Source: Agrobacterium tumefaciens (lineage in GTDB: Bacteria > Pseudomonadota > Alphaproteobacteria > Rhizobiales > Rhizobiaceae). Taken from it: a DNA stretch of 64,000 nucleotides. Below the pieces are notes generated by a model. It was given only the letters and a program-made list of their open reading frames with translations. It searched no databases and was not told the origin of the DNA. The position numbers and the translations under genes are program-made. Numbering within the stretch: position 1 is the first letter of the stretch; every line of letters starts with the position of its first letter. Of this stretch, positions 27,376 through 35,932 are shown piece by piece. The stretch is taken from positions 1,984,001 to 2,048,000 of the forward strand of contig NZ_CP039903.1 in assembly GCF_005221385.1 (NCBI RefSeq), written 5' to 3'.

Positions 27376-27562
27376 GAACGACCGTTGAACTTTGCACGGT
27401 ATGCGCCCGTTCTGTTGCAGTTTTATTACGGGCCCGACACCGCTGCAGGTCAGCGATTTTTTCGCGGTATGCGGGAAATAATCATACAAATTTCAGCCCT
27501 TTAACGTGGCCGTAAACAATTGTTGCGACGCTGCGGCAACGTTTTTTTGGGGGAGGAAACAG

Positions 27563-29827
27563 ATGCCGGGTGCAAATCCGACTGCTGTCAGAGCTAAATC
27601 ATTGTCAATCAAGGCTAAATTTGCGGCGCTCGTCACGGGCGCAACGCTGGTTTCCTGCCTGTCCGTGGGGCTGCTGTCCTATGAGATGGGCAAGTCGGGC
27701 CTGATCGACGCCAGCAAAATAAGGCTGGAGACGGTTGCAGGAAACCAGTCCAAGCAGCTTGATGCCTATACCCTGCGGGTTGAACAGAGCATTTCCGAAC
27801 TGTCGCAAAATGCCGCGATCGCCCAGGCGCTGGAAACCATGACCAATGTCGTGCCGACGGAAAAGGATGCGATCATCCAGGCTTTCCGCCGCGAAGGTGT
27901 CTCCGAGGAGGAGCGCGCCTCCTTCAACGGCGAAGGATTGCGGTTGCTCTATGCCATTCGCCACGCGACAATCAACGCGACCATCGCCAGCGTCTGGCGC
28001 AACACCCGGGTCAGCGATATCTATGTGATCGACAAGACCGGGCTGATTATCTATTCCGTCACCAAGGGCAAGAACTTCCTGACCAATGTCACGGACCCGG
28101 AGAACAGCGCGATTAAGGAATTGTTCGACCGCGTGGAAGCCGGCAAGGACGGTATAGTCAGCACGACCGGATTTACCGGCGGAGCGAATGATTCGGCCAT
28201 GGTCGGCATGCCGCTCGCGGTCTCCAACTGGGGCCAGTTGCAGCGCAAGGGCGCCGTCATCATGCGCATTTCAGCCGACCGCATCGGTGCGGTGGTCACG
28301 CCGGAGGAAACCGGCAAGTCCATCGATGACGCCGTTCTCTTGACTGCAGATGGCAAACGCCGGGCAGGCGTGCTTTCGGGCGGCGCAGACGCCGCCGTTT
28401 CCGAAAGCCTCGCGGCCCTCTCCGGCACCAGCGATGCGGGAACGGTAATGGCGCATACGCCTGCGGGCAACATCTTCTATGCCTATCGCCCGGTCTCCGT
28501 CTTCGGACAGAAGCATCTTCTGGCAATCGGCCAGCAGGAAAGCAAGGTTCTCGCCGCCGCCAATGATCTGGCCTTCTGGGCGACGCTGGCGACACTGGCG
28601 GTGCTCGCTGTCATGACACTTGTCGGTATCTTCGTGTCCGCCAGCCTCACCAAGCCGCTGACCGGCCTTGCCGGGCTGATGGAACGCCTGAATGGCGGTG
28701 AAAACAACATCGAAATCAAGGCGGTTTCCCGTGGCGACGAGATCGGCACCATGGCGCGCGCGCTGGAATCCTTCCGTCAGGGCATTCTGGACAAGCAGAA
28801 CATGGAAGCCGAGTCCCATCGCAAGAGCGAGGAACTGGACGAGGAACGCGCCCAGCGGGAAATGGAAAAGGCGAGAAGCGCCAAGGAACTGGAAGAGGCG
28901 GTCGATGCGCTTGCCTCCGGCCTTGCCCATCTTGCAGCCGGCAGGCTCGATCTGCGTATTGAAAAATCCTTCGTACCTTCGCTCGATCATCTGCGCATCG
29001 ACTTCAACAACTCGATGGCGGGGCTGGAAACGACAATCTCCAATATCGGCGAAAGCGCCAATGCCATCCGCTCCGGCTCCGGCGAGCTGAAAAGCGCATC
29101 GGAAGATCTGTCGCGGCGCACGGAACGTCAGGCGGCCGCCCTTGAAGAAGCCGCAGCGGCTCTCGGCGACATGACGCAGGCCGTCAATGTTTCGCTTTCA
29201 CGCTGCGATGTCGCAGTCGGTACGACGGCGGAAACCATGCAGGACGCCCATAAATCCACGGCTGTCGTGAAAGAAGCGATCGTCGCCATGGAGCGTATCG
29301 AGACCTCTTCGTCCAAGATCCGCCAGATCATCGATGTCATCGACCAGATCGCCTTCCAGACCAACCTTTTGGCGCTGAATGCCGGCGTGGAAGCGGCGCG
29401 TGCCGGTGAAGCCGGAAAGGGCTTTGCCGTCGTGGCGCAGGAAGTTCGCGAGCTCGCCCAGAAATCGGCAGCCGCCGCCCGCGACATCACCACACTGATC
29501 GCCACCTCGGCAGGCGATGTGGAAAGCGGTGTGGCGCTGGTGCTGAAGACCGGCGAAAGCCTCGAGCAGATCCAGAAACGCATCCAGTCGGTCAACGACC
29601 AGATCGGCGCGATTGCCACCGCATCGCGCGAACAATCCGGCCGCCTTGGCGAGATCAATGCCTCGGTCAATGAACTCGATCATGTGACGCAGCAGAATGC
29701 GGCCATGGTGGAGGAAACCACGGCAGCGGCCTTCTCGCTGGCAAACGAGGCGGATGGCCTGACCGAACAGGTAGGGCAATTCTCCGTCGGCCATAGCCAA
29801 CAGCGGGACCAGCGTTACGCGGCATAA
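27563..29827 (+). CDS. Methyl-accepting chemotaxis protein
   Basis: A 754-residue chemoreceptor. TM1 is near residues 20-40 (ALVTGATLVSCLSVGLLSYEM cut). A large periplasmic sensor of about 290 residues follows, Cache-like from its size and layout. TM2 (FWATLATLAVLAVMTLVGIF) is near residue 345, then HAMP. The signalling domain contains the invariant tip IDQIAFQTNLLALNAGVEAA and RAGEAGKGFAVVAQEVREL. There is no C-terminal CheR-tethering pentapeptide. GGGAGG precedes the ATG at 27563. The ligand is unknown. Confidence 0.93.
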   Translation: MPGANPTAVRAKSLSIKAKFAALVTGATLVSCLSVGLLSYEMGKSGLIDASKIRLETVAGNQSKQLDAYTLRVEQSISELSQNAAIAQALETMTNVVPTEKDAIIQAFRREGVSEEERASFNGEGLRLLYAIRHATINATIASVWRNTRVSDIYVIDKTGLIIYSVTKGKNFLTNVTDPENSAIKELFDRVEAGKDGIVSTTGFTGGANDSAMVGMPLAVSNWGQLQRKGAVIMRISADRIGAVVTPEETGKSIDDAVLLTADGKRRAGVLSGGADAAVSESLAALSGTSDAGTVMAHTPAGNIFYAYRPVSVFGQKHLLAIGQQESKVLAAANDLAFWATLATLAVLAVMTLVGIFVSASLTKPLTGLAGLMERLNGGENNIEIKAVSRGDEIGTMARALESFRQGILDKQNMEAESHRKSEELDEERAQREMEKARSAKELEEAVDALASGLAHLAAGRLDLRIEKSFVPSLDHLRIDFNNSMAGLETTISNIGESANAIRSGSGELKSASEDLSRRTERQAAALEEAAAALGDMTQAVNVSLSRCDVAVGTTAETMQDAHKSTAVVKEAIVAMERIETSSSKIRQIIDVIDQIAFQTNLLALNAGVEAARAGEAGKGFAVVAQEVRELAQKSAAAARDITTLIATSAGDVESGVALVLKTGESLEQIQKRIQSVNDQIGAIATASREQSGRLGEINASVNELDHVTQQNAAMVEETTAAAFSLANEADGLTEQVGQFSVGHSQQRDQRYAA

Positions 29828-29836
29828 GCCGCAACG

Positions 29837-29869
29837 AAAAAGGCCGGAGGCAAAACCTCCGGCCTTTTT
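29837..29869 (+). terminator. Rho-independent terminator of the chemoreceptor gene
   Basis: An AGGCCGGAGG/CCTCCGGCCT stem flanked by A5 on the left and TTTT on the right. It may work in both directions. A second 10-bp hairpin at 29883-29906 (TCCCAGGGGC/GCCCCTGGGA) follows. Confidence 0.85.
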
Positions 29870-29959
29870 ATTTGTACCGGGCTCCCAGGGGCCAAAGCCC
29901 CTGGGAACGCGCCGGCGACGGGAGATCACGATGACCCTTGCCGGCTTCCGGGGAGGAGC

Positions 29960-31477
29960 TCAGAAGAAACCGACCTTGTTCGGGCTATAGGAAACGAGCA
30001 GGTTCTTGGTCTGCTGGTAGTGATCGAGCATCATCTTGTGGGTCTCGCGACCGATGCCCGACTGCTTGTAGCCGCCGAATGCCGCACCCGCCGGATAGAC
30101 GTGGTAGCAATTGGTCCACACACGACCCGCCTCGATGCCGCGACCAGCCCGATAGGCGATATTGGTGTCACGGCTCCAGACGCCGGCACCCAGTCCGTAA
30201 ACCGTGTCATTGGCGATTTCGAGCGCCTCTTCCACTGTCTTGAAGGTGGTGACGGAAACGACAGGGCCGAAGATTTCCTCCTGGAAGACGCGCATCTTGT
30301 TATTGCCCTCAAAGACTGTCGGCTGGATATAATAGCCGTCCTTGAGGTCGCCGGTCAGCGTCTTGCGGTCGCCGCCGGTCAGCACCTTGGCGCCTTCCTT
30401 CTTGCCGATTTCAAGATAGCTCATGATCTTGTCGAACTGTTCCTGCGAGGCCTGTGCGCCCAGCATGGTCGACGGATTGAGCGGATCGTCCTGGCTGATG
30501 GCCTGAACGCGCTTGATGGCCTTTTCCATGAAGCGGTCATAGATCGATTCATGCACCAGCGCACGCGACGGGCAGGTGCAGACCTCCCCCTGGTTGAGCG
30601 CGAAGAAGGCAAAACCTTCGAGCGCCTTGTCAAGGAAGGCATCGTCCTCGTTCATCACATCGGCAAAGAAGATGTTCGGCGACTTGCCGCCCAGTTCCAG
30701 CGTGATGTTGGTGACGTTGTCGGCCGCATAACGCATGATTTCCTTGCCGACCGAGGTGGAACCGGTAAAGGCGATCTTGGCGATGCGGTTGCTCTGCGCC
30801 AGTGGCTTGCCGGCTTCGAGGCCCGTGCCGTTGACGATGTTGAGGACGCCGGGCGGCAGCAGATCTTCGATCAGTTCCATCACCACCAGAATGGAAGCAG
30901 GTGTCTGTTCCGCCGGTTTCAGCACCACGCAATTGCCGGCGGCAAGCGCGGGTGCAAGCTTCCAGGCGGCCATGAGGATCGGGAAGTTCCACGGAATGAT
31001 CTGGCCGACAACACCAAGCGGCTCATGGAAATGATAGGCGACGGTGTCGTTGTCGATTTGGCCGATCGTGCCTTCCTGCGCACGGATGCAGCCCGCAAAA
31101 TAACGGAAATGGTCGATGGCCAGCGGAATATCCGCATTGGTGGTCTCGCGCAGCGGCTTGCCGTTATCCCAGGTTTCGGCCCGGGCGATGAGGTCGAGAT
31201 TTTCCTCGATGCGCTGGGCGATCTTGAGCAGGATATTGGAACGCTCGGTTATGCTCGTCTTGCCCCATTTGTCGCGGGCCTTGTGGGCGGCATCCAGCGC
31301 AAATTCGATATCTGATGCATCTGAACGCGGAACTTCGCAGATCTTGTGACCAGTGACGGGGGAAAGATTGTCCATGTAGCGGCCGGATTTCGGCTCCACC
31401 CATTTGCCGCCGATGTAATTGCCGTATTTCAGCTTGAAGGGCGCTTCGCCGGCTTTCTGCTGAACCTGAATATTCAT
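29960..31477 (-). CDS. NAD-dependent aldehyde dehydrogenase (ExaC/AcoD type)
   Basis: A 505-residue enzyme oxidising aldehydes (probably acetaldehyde or similar) to acids. Visible blocks are the NAD-binding [31 protein letters not shown], the general-base Glu in [10 protein letters not shown], and the catalytic Cys in [19 protein letters not shown] is 6 nt before the ATG at 31477. The GAF/Fis-type regulator gene lies 153 bp upstream in the same orientation, as is common for acoR/exaC-like units. Confidence 0.93.
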   Translation of the reverse strand: MNIQVQQKAGEAPFKLKYGNYIGGKWVEPKSGRYMDNLSPVTGHKICEVPRSDASDIEFALDAAHKARDKWGKTSITERSNILLKIAQRIEENLDLIARAETWDNGKPLRETTNADIPLAIDHFRYFAGCIRAQEGTIGQIDNDTVAYHFHEPLGVVGQIIPWNFPILMAAWKLAPALAAGNCVVLKPAEQTPASILVVMELIEDLLPPGVLNIVNGTGLEAGKPLAQSNRIAKIAFTGSTSVGKEIMRYAADNVTNITLELGGKSPNIFFADVMNEDDAFLDKALEGFAFFALNQGEVCTCPSRALVHESIYDRFMEKAIKRVQAISQDDPLNPSTMLGAQASQEQFDKIMSYLEIGKKEGAKVLTGGDRKTLTGDLKDGYYIQPTVFEGNNKMRVFQEEIFGPVVSVTTFKTVEEALEIANDTVYGLGAGVWSRDTNIAYRAGRGIEAGRVWTNCYHVYPAGAAFGGYKQSGIGRETHKMMLDHYQQTKNLLVSYSPNKVGFF

Positions 31478-31630
31478 GATTTCATCCTCCCTGATGAAAA
31501 CGATCCGCGACGGACCGCATGAGAGGAAGGTGGGCCTAGATAGTACGGTCGGGTAGAGGGGCAGCGCGGTTCCGCAGCGCACATTGTCTCACATCTGCGA
31601 CAGACCCGCCGCAGGACAGCTTAAACAGCC

Positions 31631-32590
31631 TCAATGCACGGCAAGCTTCTTCATCTTGCGATGCAGTGTGGCGCGGCTGATGCCGAGCAGGGATGCGGCC
31701 TGCGTGACATTGCCATTAGTGCGTGACAGAACCCGCCGCAGTGCCGAACGCTCCGCTTCCGCAAGGTCGGAACCGCTGTCATGACGCTCTTCCTGCAGAA
31801 TATCGGCAGCGGGCAAACCCTGCGCGATGGCATGGTCGTCGAGCTTCAGCGCAAGACGGGCGGCACGTGTCGCACCGAGAACGAGATCGTCCTGATCCAC
31901 CGCCAGCAGCGAAAGCGCCGCACCGAAACCGGTCGGCACAACGACGATGCGTGCGCCGGGAAAGGCACGGCGGAAAAGATTGCCCTCGATGCGCTGCGCC
32001 GCATCCCTCACCGCCTGGGTGACGAAGGAGAAGGTCATTTCGTTGATGTCGTCACGGCAGGTGGAAATATCGAGCGCACCCGTCACCCGGCCGGTGTGAT
32101 CGCGGATCGGCGCGGTGGTGCAGCAGAGTTCGGTGTTCGACGTAAAGAAATGCTGGTCGCGATAGACCACCACCGAGCGCTCGTCGACAAGCGCCGTGCC
32201 GATGCCGTTCGTACCGACGCTCGCTTCGCTCCAGACGGCGCCGGACCAGAGACCGAGCGCGCGGAAATCCCGGTCGTCGCTGGCAGCACCCCGCCGTTCC
32301 AGCGCAACGCCCTGCGCATCGGTCAAAAGCAGGCAGCAGCCGGATTTGCCGACGCTGTGAAAGATGCGATCGAGTTCGTCGGTGCTTTCGGCGATCAGGC
32401 CGGCAGCACTTTCGCGGGCGCGGCGAAATTCGAACTCGCTGAGAAAGATCGGTTTGCGGTTTTCCTCCGGCGCAAGACGATGCTTGACCATGCAGCGGCG
32501 CCATGAAGCGACAATCGGAGAACTTGCGGCTGCGGAACGGTGGCGCGCTGTTTCATACACGCGTTCTGCATGGGCGATGTCGGTCGGCAT
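31631..32590 (-). CDS. GAF domain / Fis-type HTH regulator lacking an AAA+ domain (AcoR-like)
   Basis: 319 residues from the ATG at 32590, which has GGGAGGAGCGT directly before it; a longer frame would need a TTG start. The N-terminal 85 residues contain the AcoR-type opening (SSPIVASWRRCMVKHRL). A GAF domain follows at about residues 85-215, including EASVGTNGIGTALVDER. The C-terminal Fis-type helix-turn-helix is NVTQAASLLGISRATLHRKM. The sigma54-activating ATPase normally found between GAF and HTH is absent. It probably controls the aldehyde dehydrogenase gene downstream. Confidence 0.88.
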   Translation of the reverse strand: MPTDIAHAERVYETARHRSAAASSPIVASWRRCMVKHRLAPEENRKPIFLSEFEFRRARESAAGLIAESTDELDRIFHSVGKSGCCLLLTDAQGVALERRGAASDDRDFRALGLWSGAVWSEASVGTNGIGTALVDERSVVVYRDQHFFTSNTELCCTTAPIRDHTGRVTGALDISTCRDDINEMTFSFVTQAVRDAAQRIEGNLFRRAFPGARIVVVPTGFGAALSLLAVDQDDLVLGATRAARLALKLDDHAIAQGLPAADILQEERHDSGSDLAEAERSALRRVLSRTNGNVTQAASLLGISRATLHRKMKKLAVH

Positions 32591-32696
32591 ACGCTCCTCC
32601 CAAAGCTTTTCGGCGATGGTGCGCTGGAAGCGTTCATGTTTCAACTAAAAACTTTGCGACCGGCAAGGCCGGGCGCAACCGCGGGCTGCGGCCAGC

Positions 32697-34781
32697 CTAT
32701 CGAGCCGTCTTGAAGTAACGCCGGCCGTCACTCACGTCGGTTTCCTCCTCAACCGAAAGAAACGTGTCATCGACGAGATTGGCGATGGAGTTCAGCGGAC
32801 CGGGCTTGCCGAAAAAGAAGCCCTGCACCTGCAGGCAGCCTTCACGGCGCAGGAATTCGATATGGGCCTTGGTCTCCACCCCTTCCGCCAGCACCGGAAT
32901 ATTGAGACTATGCGCCAGAATGAGCGTCGAGCGGACAATCGCCTCCGACTGCACATTGGTCGCCAGGCCGTCGATGAAAGCACGGTCGATCTTGATCTTG
33001 TCGAAAGGGAAACTCTGCAGGGTCGATAGCGAAGAATAGCCCGTGCCGTAATCGTCCATGGCGATCTTGACGCCGAGCGCCTTGAGTTTGCGGATCGTGA
33101 CAAGCGCGTGGCGATGGTCGGCGATGATGCTGCCTTCGGTGATTTCCAGCTCGAGCCTTTCCGGCGCAAGTCCCGTCTCCAGGATGATCCTCTCCACCTT
33201 TTCAGGGAAATCATTGTCCGCGAGCTGCTGCGGCGCGACGTTCACGGCGATGGCAAGCGATTTCTTCCACAGCGCCGCCTGCACGCAGGCTTCCCGCAGG
33301 ACCCATTCGCCGAGTTCGACGATAAAGCCGGTCTGTTCGGCAATCGGAATGAACTCGGCGGGAGAGATCATGCCCCGCTCGGGATGTTTCCAGCGTAAGA
33401 GCGCCTCGAAACCGACAATGCTGCCGCTTTTGGTATCGTTCTGCTGCTGGTAGTAAAGCTCGAACTCCTTATTGGCGAGACCACTGCGCATGGCAATGGC
33501 AAGCGCGTTGCGCTCGCGGGCGGCCTCGTCCATGGATTTGTCGTAGAAGCAGATCGTATCCGAACTACCGCTTTTTGCCCGATACATGGCGACATCGGCC
33601 TGCGCCATCAGCGTATCGGCGTCAATGGCGCCGCTGTTGCGGACGGATATACCCACACTTGCGCCCACGGAAAATGTCTGCCCATTCCACTCGACCGGCT
33701 TGCTGATCTGCTCGATCAGTCTCTGGGCGAATTCCGCACCATCGGCGCGGGTATAATAGGAATGGGTCATCGCCACGAATTCATCGCCACCCATGCGCGC
33801 CAGAAACTCCCCGGCCTTCAGCACGGAACTCGCCCGGTCGGCAATGGCGCGCAGCACCGCGTCGCCCGCGGCGTGACCGTGCACGTCGTTGATTTCCTTG
33901 AAGCGATCGAGATCGATGGACAGAAGTGCGGTATGCGCGCCCAGGGAGAGATGGCGTGTGCGGCGGTTGAGATGTTCGATGAAGGCCGCGCGATTGGGAA
34001 TGCCCGTCAGCGGATCGTGCAGCGAAAGATGACGATAGCGGGCAACCGCCTGCTGGGTGGACTGGGCATCGATGACATAAGTGGAAAGACCGAGCGCCAG
34101 CAGCAGAAGCGTGACCGCGATGGCTCCTCCGCCCATGATGGCCGGCGGCAGCAGATTCTCGGGAATGACGACGCGAGGATCAAACGCGAAGGACATCGAG
34201 GCCATGCCGGTATAATGCATCGAGGCGATGGCCAGGATCAGAAACGTCACCGCACTATATTGGCAGAACCGGTTAAGCGGCCGCGCCACTCTGTTGACCG
34301 CAATCGCCCCCAGCACCGCCCCCAGCACCAGCGAGGCGATGACATAAGCCTGGTTCCAGAAAATCATGCCCTGTACATTATAAGCAGCCATGCCGGTGTA
34401 GTGCATCGCCGCAATACCAAGACCCAGGATGACGCCACCGGCTTCCACCAGCACGCTGCGTCCGGCATAGGCGGAAATGCCGAAGCCGGCGGTCGTCGTG
34501 GTAATGGCGATAAGAAGCGAAAGTCCCGTCAGATAGGGATCGTAACCCACCTCGCCTGCCGCAGAATAACCCAGCATCGCCACAAAATGGGTGGTCCATA
34601 TTGCAGCACCGCCATTCACGCCCGCCAGAAACAGCCAATTGACCTTCTGGAGCCCGGTCGCCAGACGCGCCCTCGAAAAAAGACGTATCGTCACGAAGCT
34701 TCCCAGCATGCAGACGAAGACCGCTGCGGCGGTGTATCGGAAGTCATGATCGATGGCGAGGCACTGGAGAACTGTCAGCAT
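32697..34781 (-). CDS. MHYT-GGDEF-EAL membrane protein (c-di-GMP turnover)
   Basis: 694 residues. The N-terminal seven-helix MHYT sensor carries three repeats: TTHFVAMLGY, AAMHYTGMAAY and ASMHYTGMASM; MHYT domains are thought to sense O2, CO or NO through copper. The GGDEF domain is intact (RMGGDEFVAM) but has KxxE instead of the RxxD inhibitory site. The EAL domain is intact: GFEALLRWKHP, EITEGS, MDDYGTGYSSL, AEGVET. The protein could make and degrade c-di-GMP. It is monocistronic. Confidence 0.92.
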   Translation of the reverse strand: MLTVLQCLAIDHDFRYTAAAVFVCMLGSFVTIRLFSRARLATGLQKVNWLFLAGVNGGAAIWTTHFVAMLGYSAAGEVGYDPYLTGLSLLIAITTTTAGFGISAYAGRSVLVEAGGVILGLGIAAMHYTGMAAYNVQGMIFWNQAYVIASLVLGAVLGAIAVNRVARPLNRFCQYSAVTFLILAIASMHYTGMASMSFAFDPRVVIPENLLPPAIMGGGAIAVTLLLLALGLSTYVIDAQSTQQAVARYRHLSLHDPLTGIPNRAAFIEHLNRRTRHLSLGAHTALLSIDLDRFKEINDVHGHAAGDAVLRAIADRASSVLKAGEFLARMGGDEFVAMTHSYYTRADGAEFAQRLIEQISKPVEWNGQTFSVGASVGISVRNSGAIDADTLMAQADVAMYRAKSGSSDTICFYDKSMDEAARERNALAIAMRSGLANKEFELYYQQQNDTKSGSIVGFEALLRWKHPERGMISPAEFIPIAEQTGFIVELGEWVLREACVQAALWKKSLAIAVNVAPQQLADNDFPEKVERIILETGLAPERLELEITEGSIIADHRHALVTIRKLKALGVKIAMDDYGTGYSSLSTLQSFPFDKIKIDRAFIDGLATNVQSEAIVRSTLILAHSLNIPVLAEGVETKAHIEFLRREGCLQVQGFFFGKPGPLNSIANLVDDTFLSVEEETDVSDGRRYFKTAR

Positions 34782-35086
34782 TGTTATCTACACAATTGGA
34801 ATTTTGTGCAGCTTTATCATTTGCCAGGTTTTCAGCGAGTTTATATGCATGGATAAGCACATATTAAAAGTTGCAACAAACGAGTGAATTAGTTGTAACT
34901 AATAAAATCCTGACTAGATGCCCGTGAAAAACCGGCTGCTCTTGTCTTTATGGCCCTTTTGTATTATAGCGCCCGCACCCGTGTAGACACCCTTGGAGGC
35001 AACGCGGGCGGGATGGCTTTATGGCCTCTCCAGTTCAGGCCGCACTGTCGGCGTGAACTCTCCATATAACCTCGAAAGGAATTGCC
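34782..35086 (+). promoter_or_regulatory. Intergenic region with probable rplY promoter and leader
   Basis: This 305-bp gap separates the MHYT gene from rplY, which run divergently. A likely rplY promoter has CTTGTC at 34941-34946 and TATTATAG near 34962. The leader is about 115 nt and ends with AAAGGA 7 nt before the ATG. GC-rich segments of the leader (AACGCGGGCGGG near 35000) could pair, but no known ribosomal-protein binding structure is evident to me. Confidence 0.35.
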
Positions 35087-35695
35087 ATGAGCAAAGAATC
35101 GTATGAGCTCAAGGCCGAGGCGCGCGAACGAGTTGGTAAGGGGTCCTCTCGTGAACTTCGCCGCAACGGTTTGATTCCCGCTGTCATCTATGGTGACAAG
35201 CAGGCCCCCATTTCCATCGCCCTGTCGACAAACGAAGTCACCAAGCGTATCCACGCCGGCGGTTTCATGACGACGGTTGCGATCATCGACGTCGACGGCA
35301 AGAAGATCAAGGTTCTCCCGAAGGATTACCAGCTTGATCCGGTCCGCGACTTCACCATGCACGTCGACTTCCTGCGCGTTTCGGGCAACACGCTCGTCAA
35401 CGTTGAAGTTCCGGTTCACTTCGAAAACGAAGAAAAGTCGGACATCAAGATCGGCGGCGTTCTGAACATCGTTCGCCACACGGTGGAATTCCACTGCCCG
35501 GCCAACGACATACCGGAATTCATCACGGTTGATCTGTCTGGTCTGAAGATCGGCGACAGCGTCCACATTTCGAATGTGAAGCTGCCGAAGAACATCTCGC
35601 CTGTGATCGCCGACCGTGACTTCACGATCGCAACGATCGTCGCTCCGGCCGCAGGCGTTGCAGAAGAAACGACCGAAGAAGCTTCCGAAGAATAA
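35087..35695 (+). CDS. rplY: 50S ribosomal protein L25 (Ctc form)
   Basis: 202 residues: an N-terminal 5S-rRNA-binding L25 domain ([20 protein letters not shown]) and a C-terminal TL5/Ctc beta domain ([20 protein letters not shown]), ending in an acidic tail. This is the long general-stress Ctc form common in alphaproteobacteria. In many bacteria rplY is directly followed by pth and ychF. Here two other genes intervene before pth. A strong terminator follows. Confidence 0.96.
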   Translation: MSKESYELKAEARERVGKGSSRELRRNGLIPAVIYGDKQAPISIALSTNEVTKRIHAGGFMTTVAIIDVDGKKIKVLPKDYQLDPVRDFTMHVDFLRVSGNTLVNVEVPVHFENEEKSDIKIGGVLNIVRHTVEFHCPANDIPEFITVDLSGLKIGDSVHISNVKLPKNISPVIADRDFTIATIVAPAAGVAEETTEEASEE

Positions 35696-35730
35696 TCGGT
35701 GGCCGCAAGGCCGAATAGCTTTGCGCATTG

Positions 35731-35766
35731 AGGCCCGTTCCGTTTTCGGAACGGGCCTTTTAGTTT
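35731..35766 (+). terminator. Rho-independent terminator of rplY
   Basis: A perfect 12-bp stem AGGCCCGTTCCG/CGGAACGGGCCT with a TTTT loop, followed by a T-rich run. It lies 35 bp after the stop. Confidence 0.9.
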
Positions 35767-35932
35767 TTATGAACTTTAAAGACAGAAAACCTGCGGACCA
35801 TGCGGGATGCCCACCCTGTTTTAGCGTCGATTAACACTTCCATGAAACGATACCCTTGCGCCGTTGTGGAAACTCCGGACGGACGAAAACGGCGCGCAAA
35901 AATTCTGGGGCAAAGGGTAGCTGCAATCTAAC

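Noticed and set aside
27501..27515. CtrA-like box (TTAA-N7-GTAA) before the chemoreceptor gene
   Set aside because: The second half-site is degenerate, so it is too weak to claim beside the exact box at 7172.
35819..35835. CtrA-like box (TTTA-N7-TTAAC) before the GGDEF-EAL gene
   Set aside because: Only one good half-site; possible but not distinguishable from chance without comparative data.
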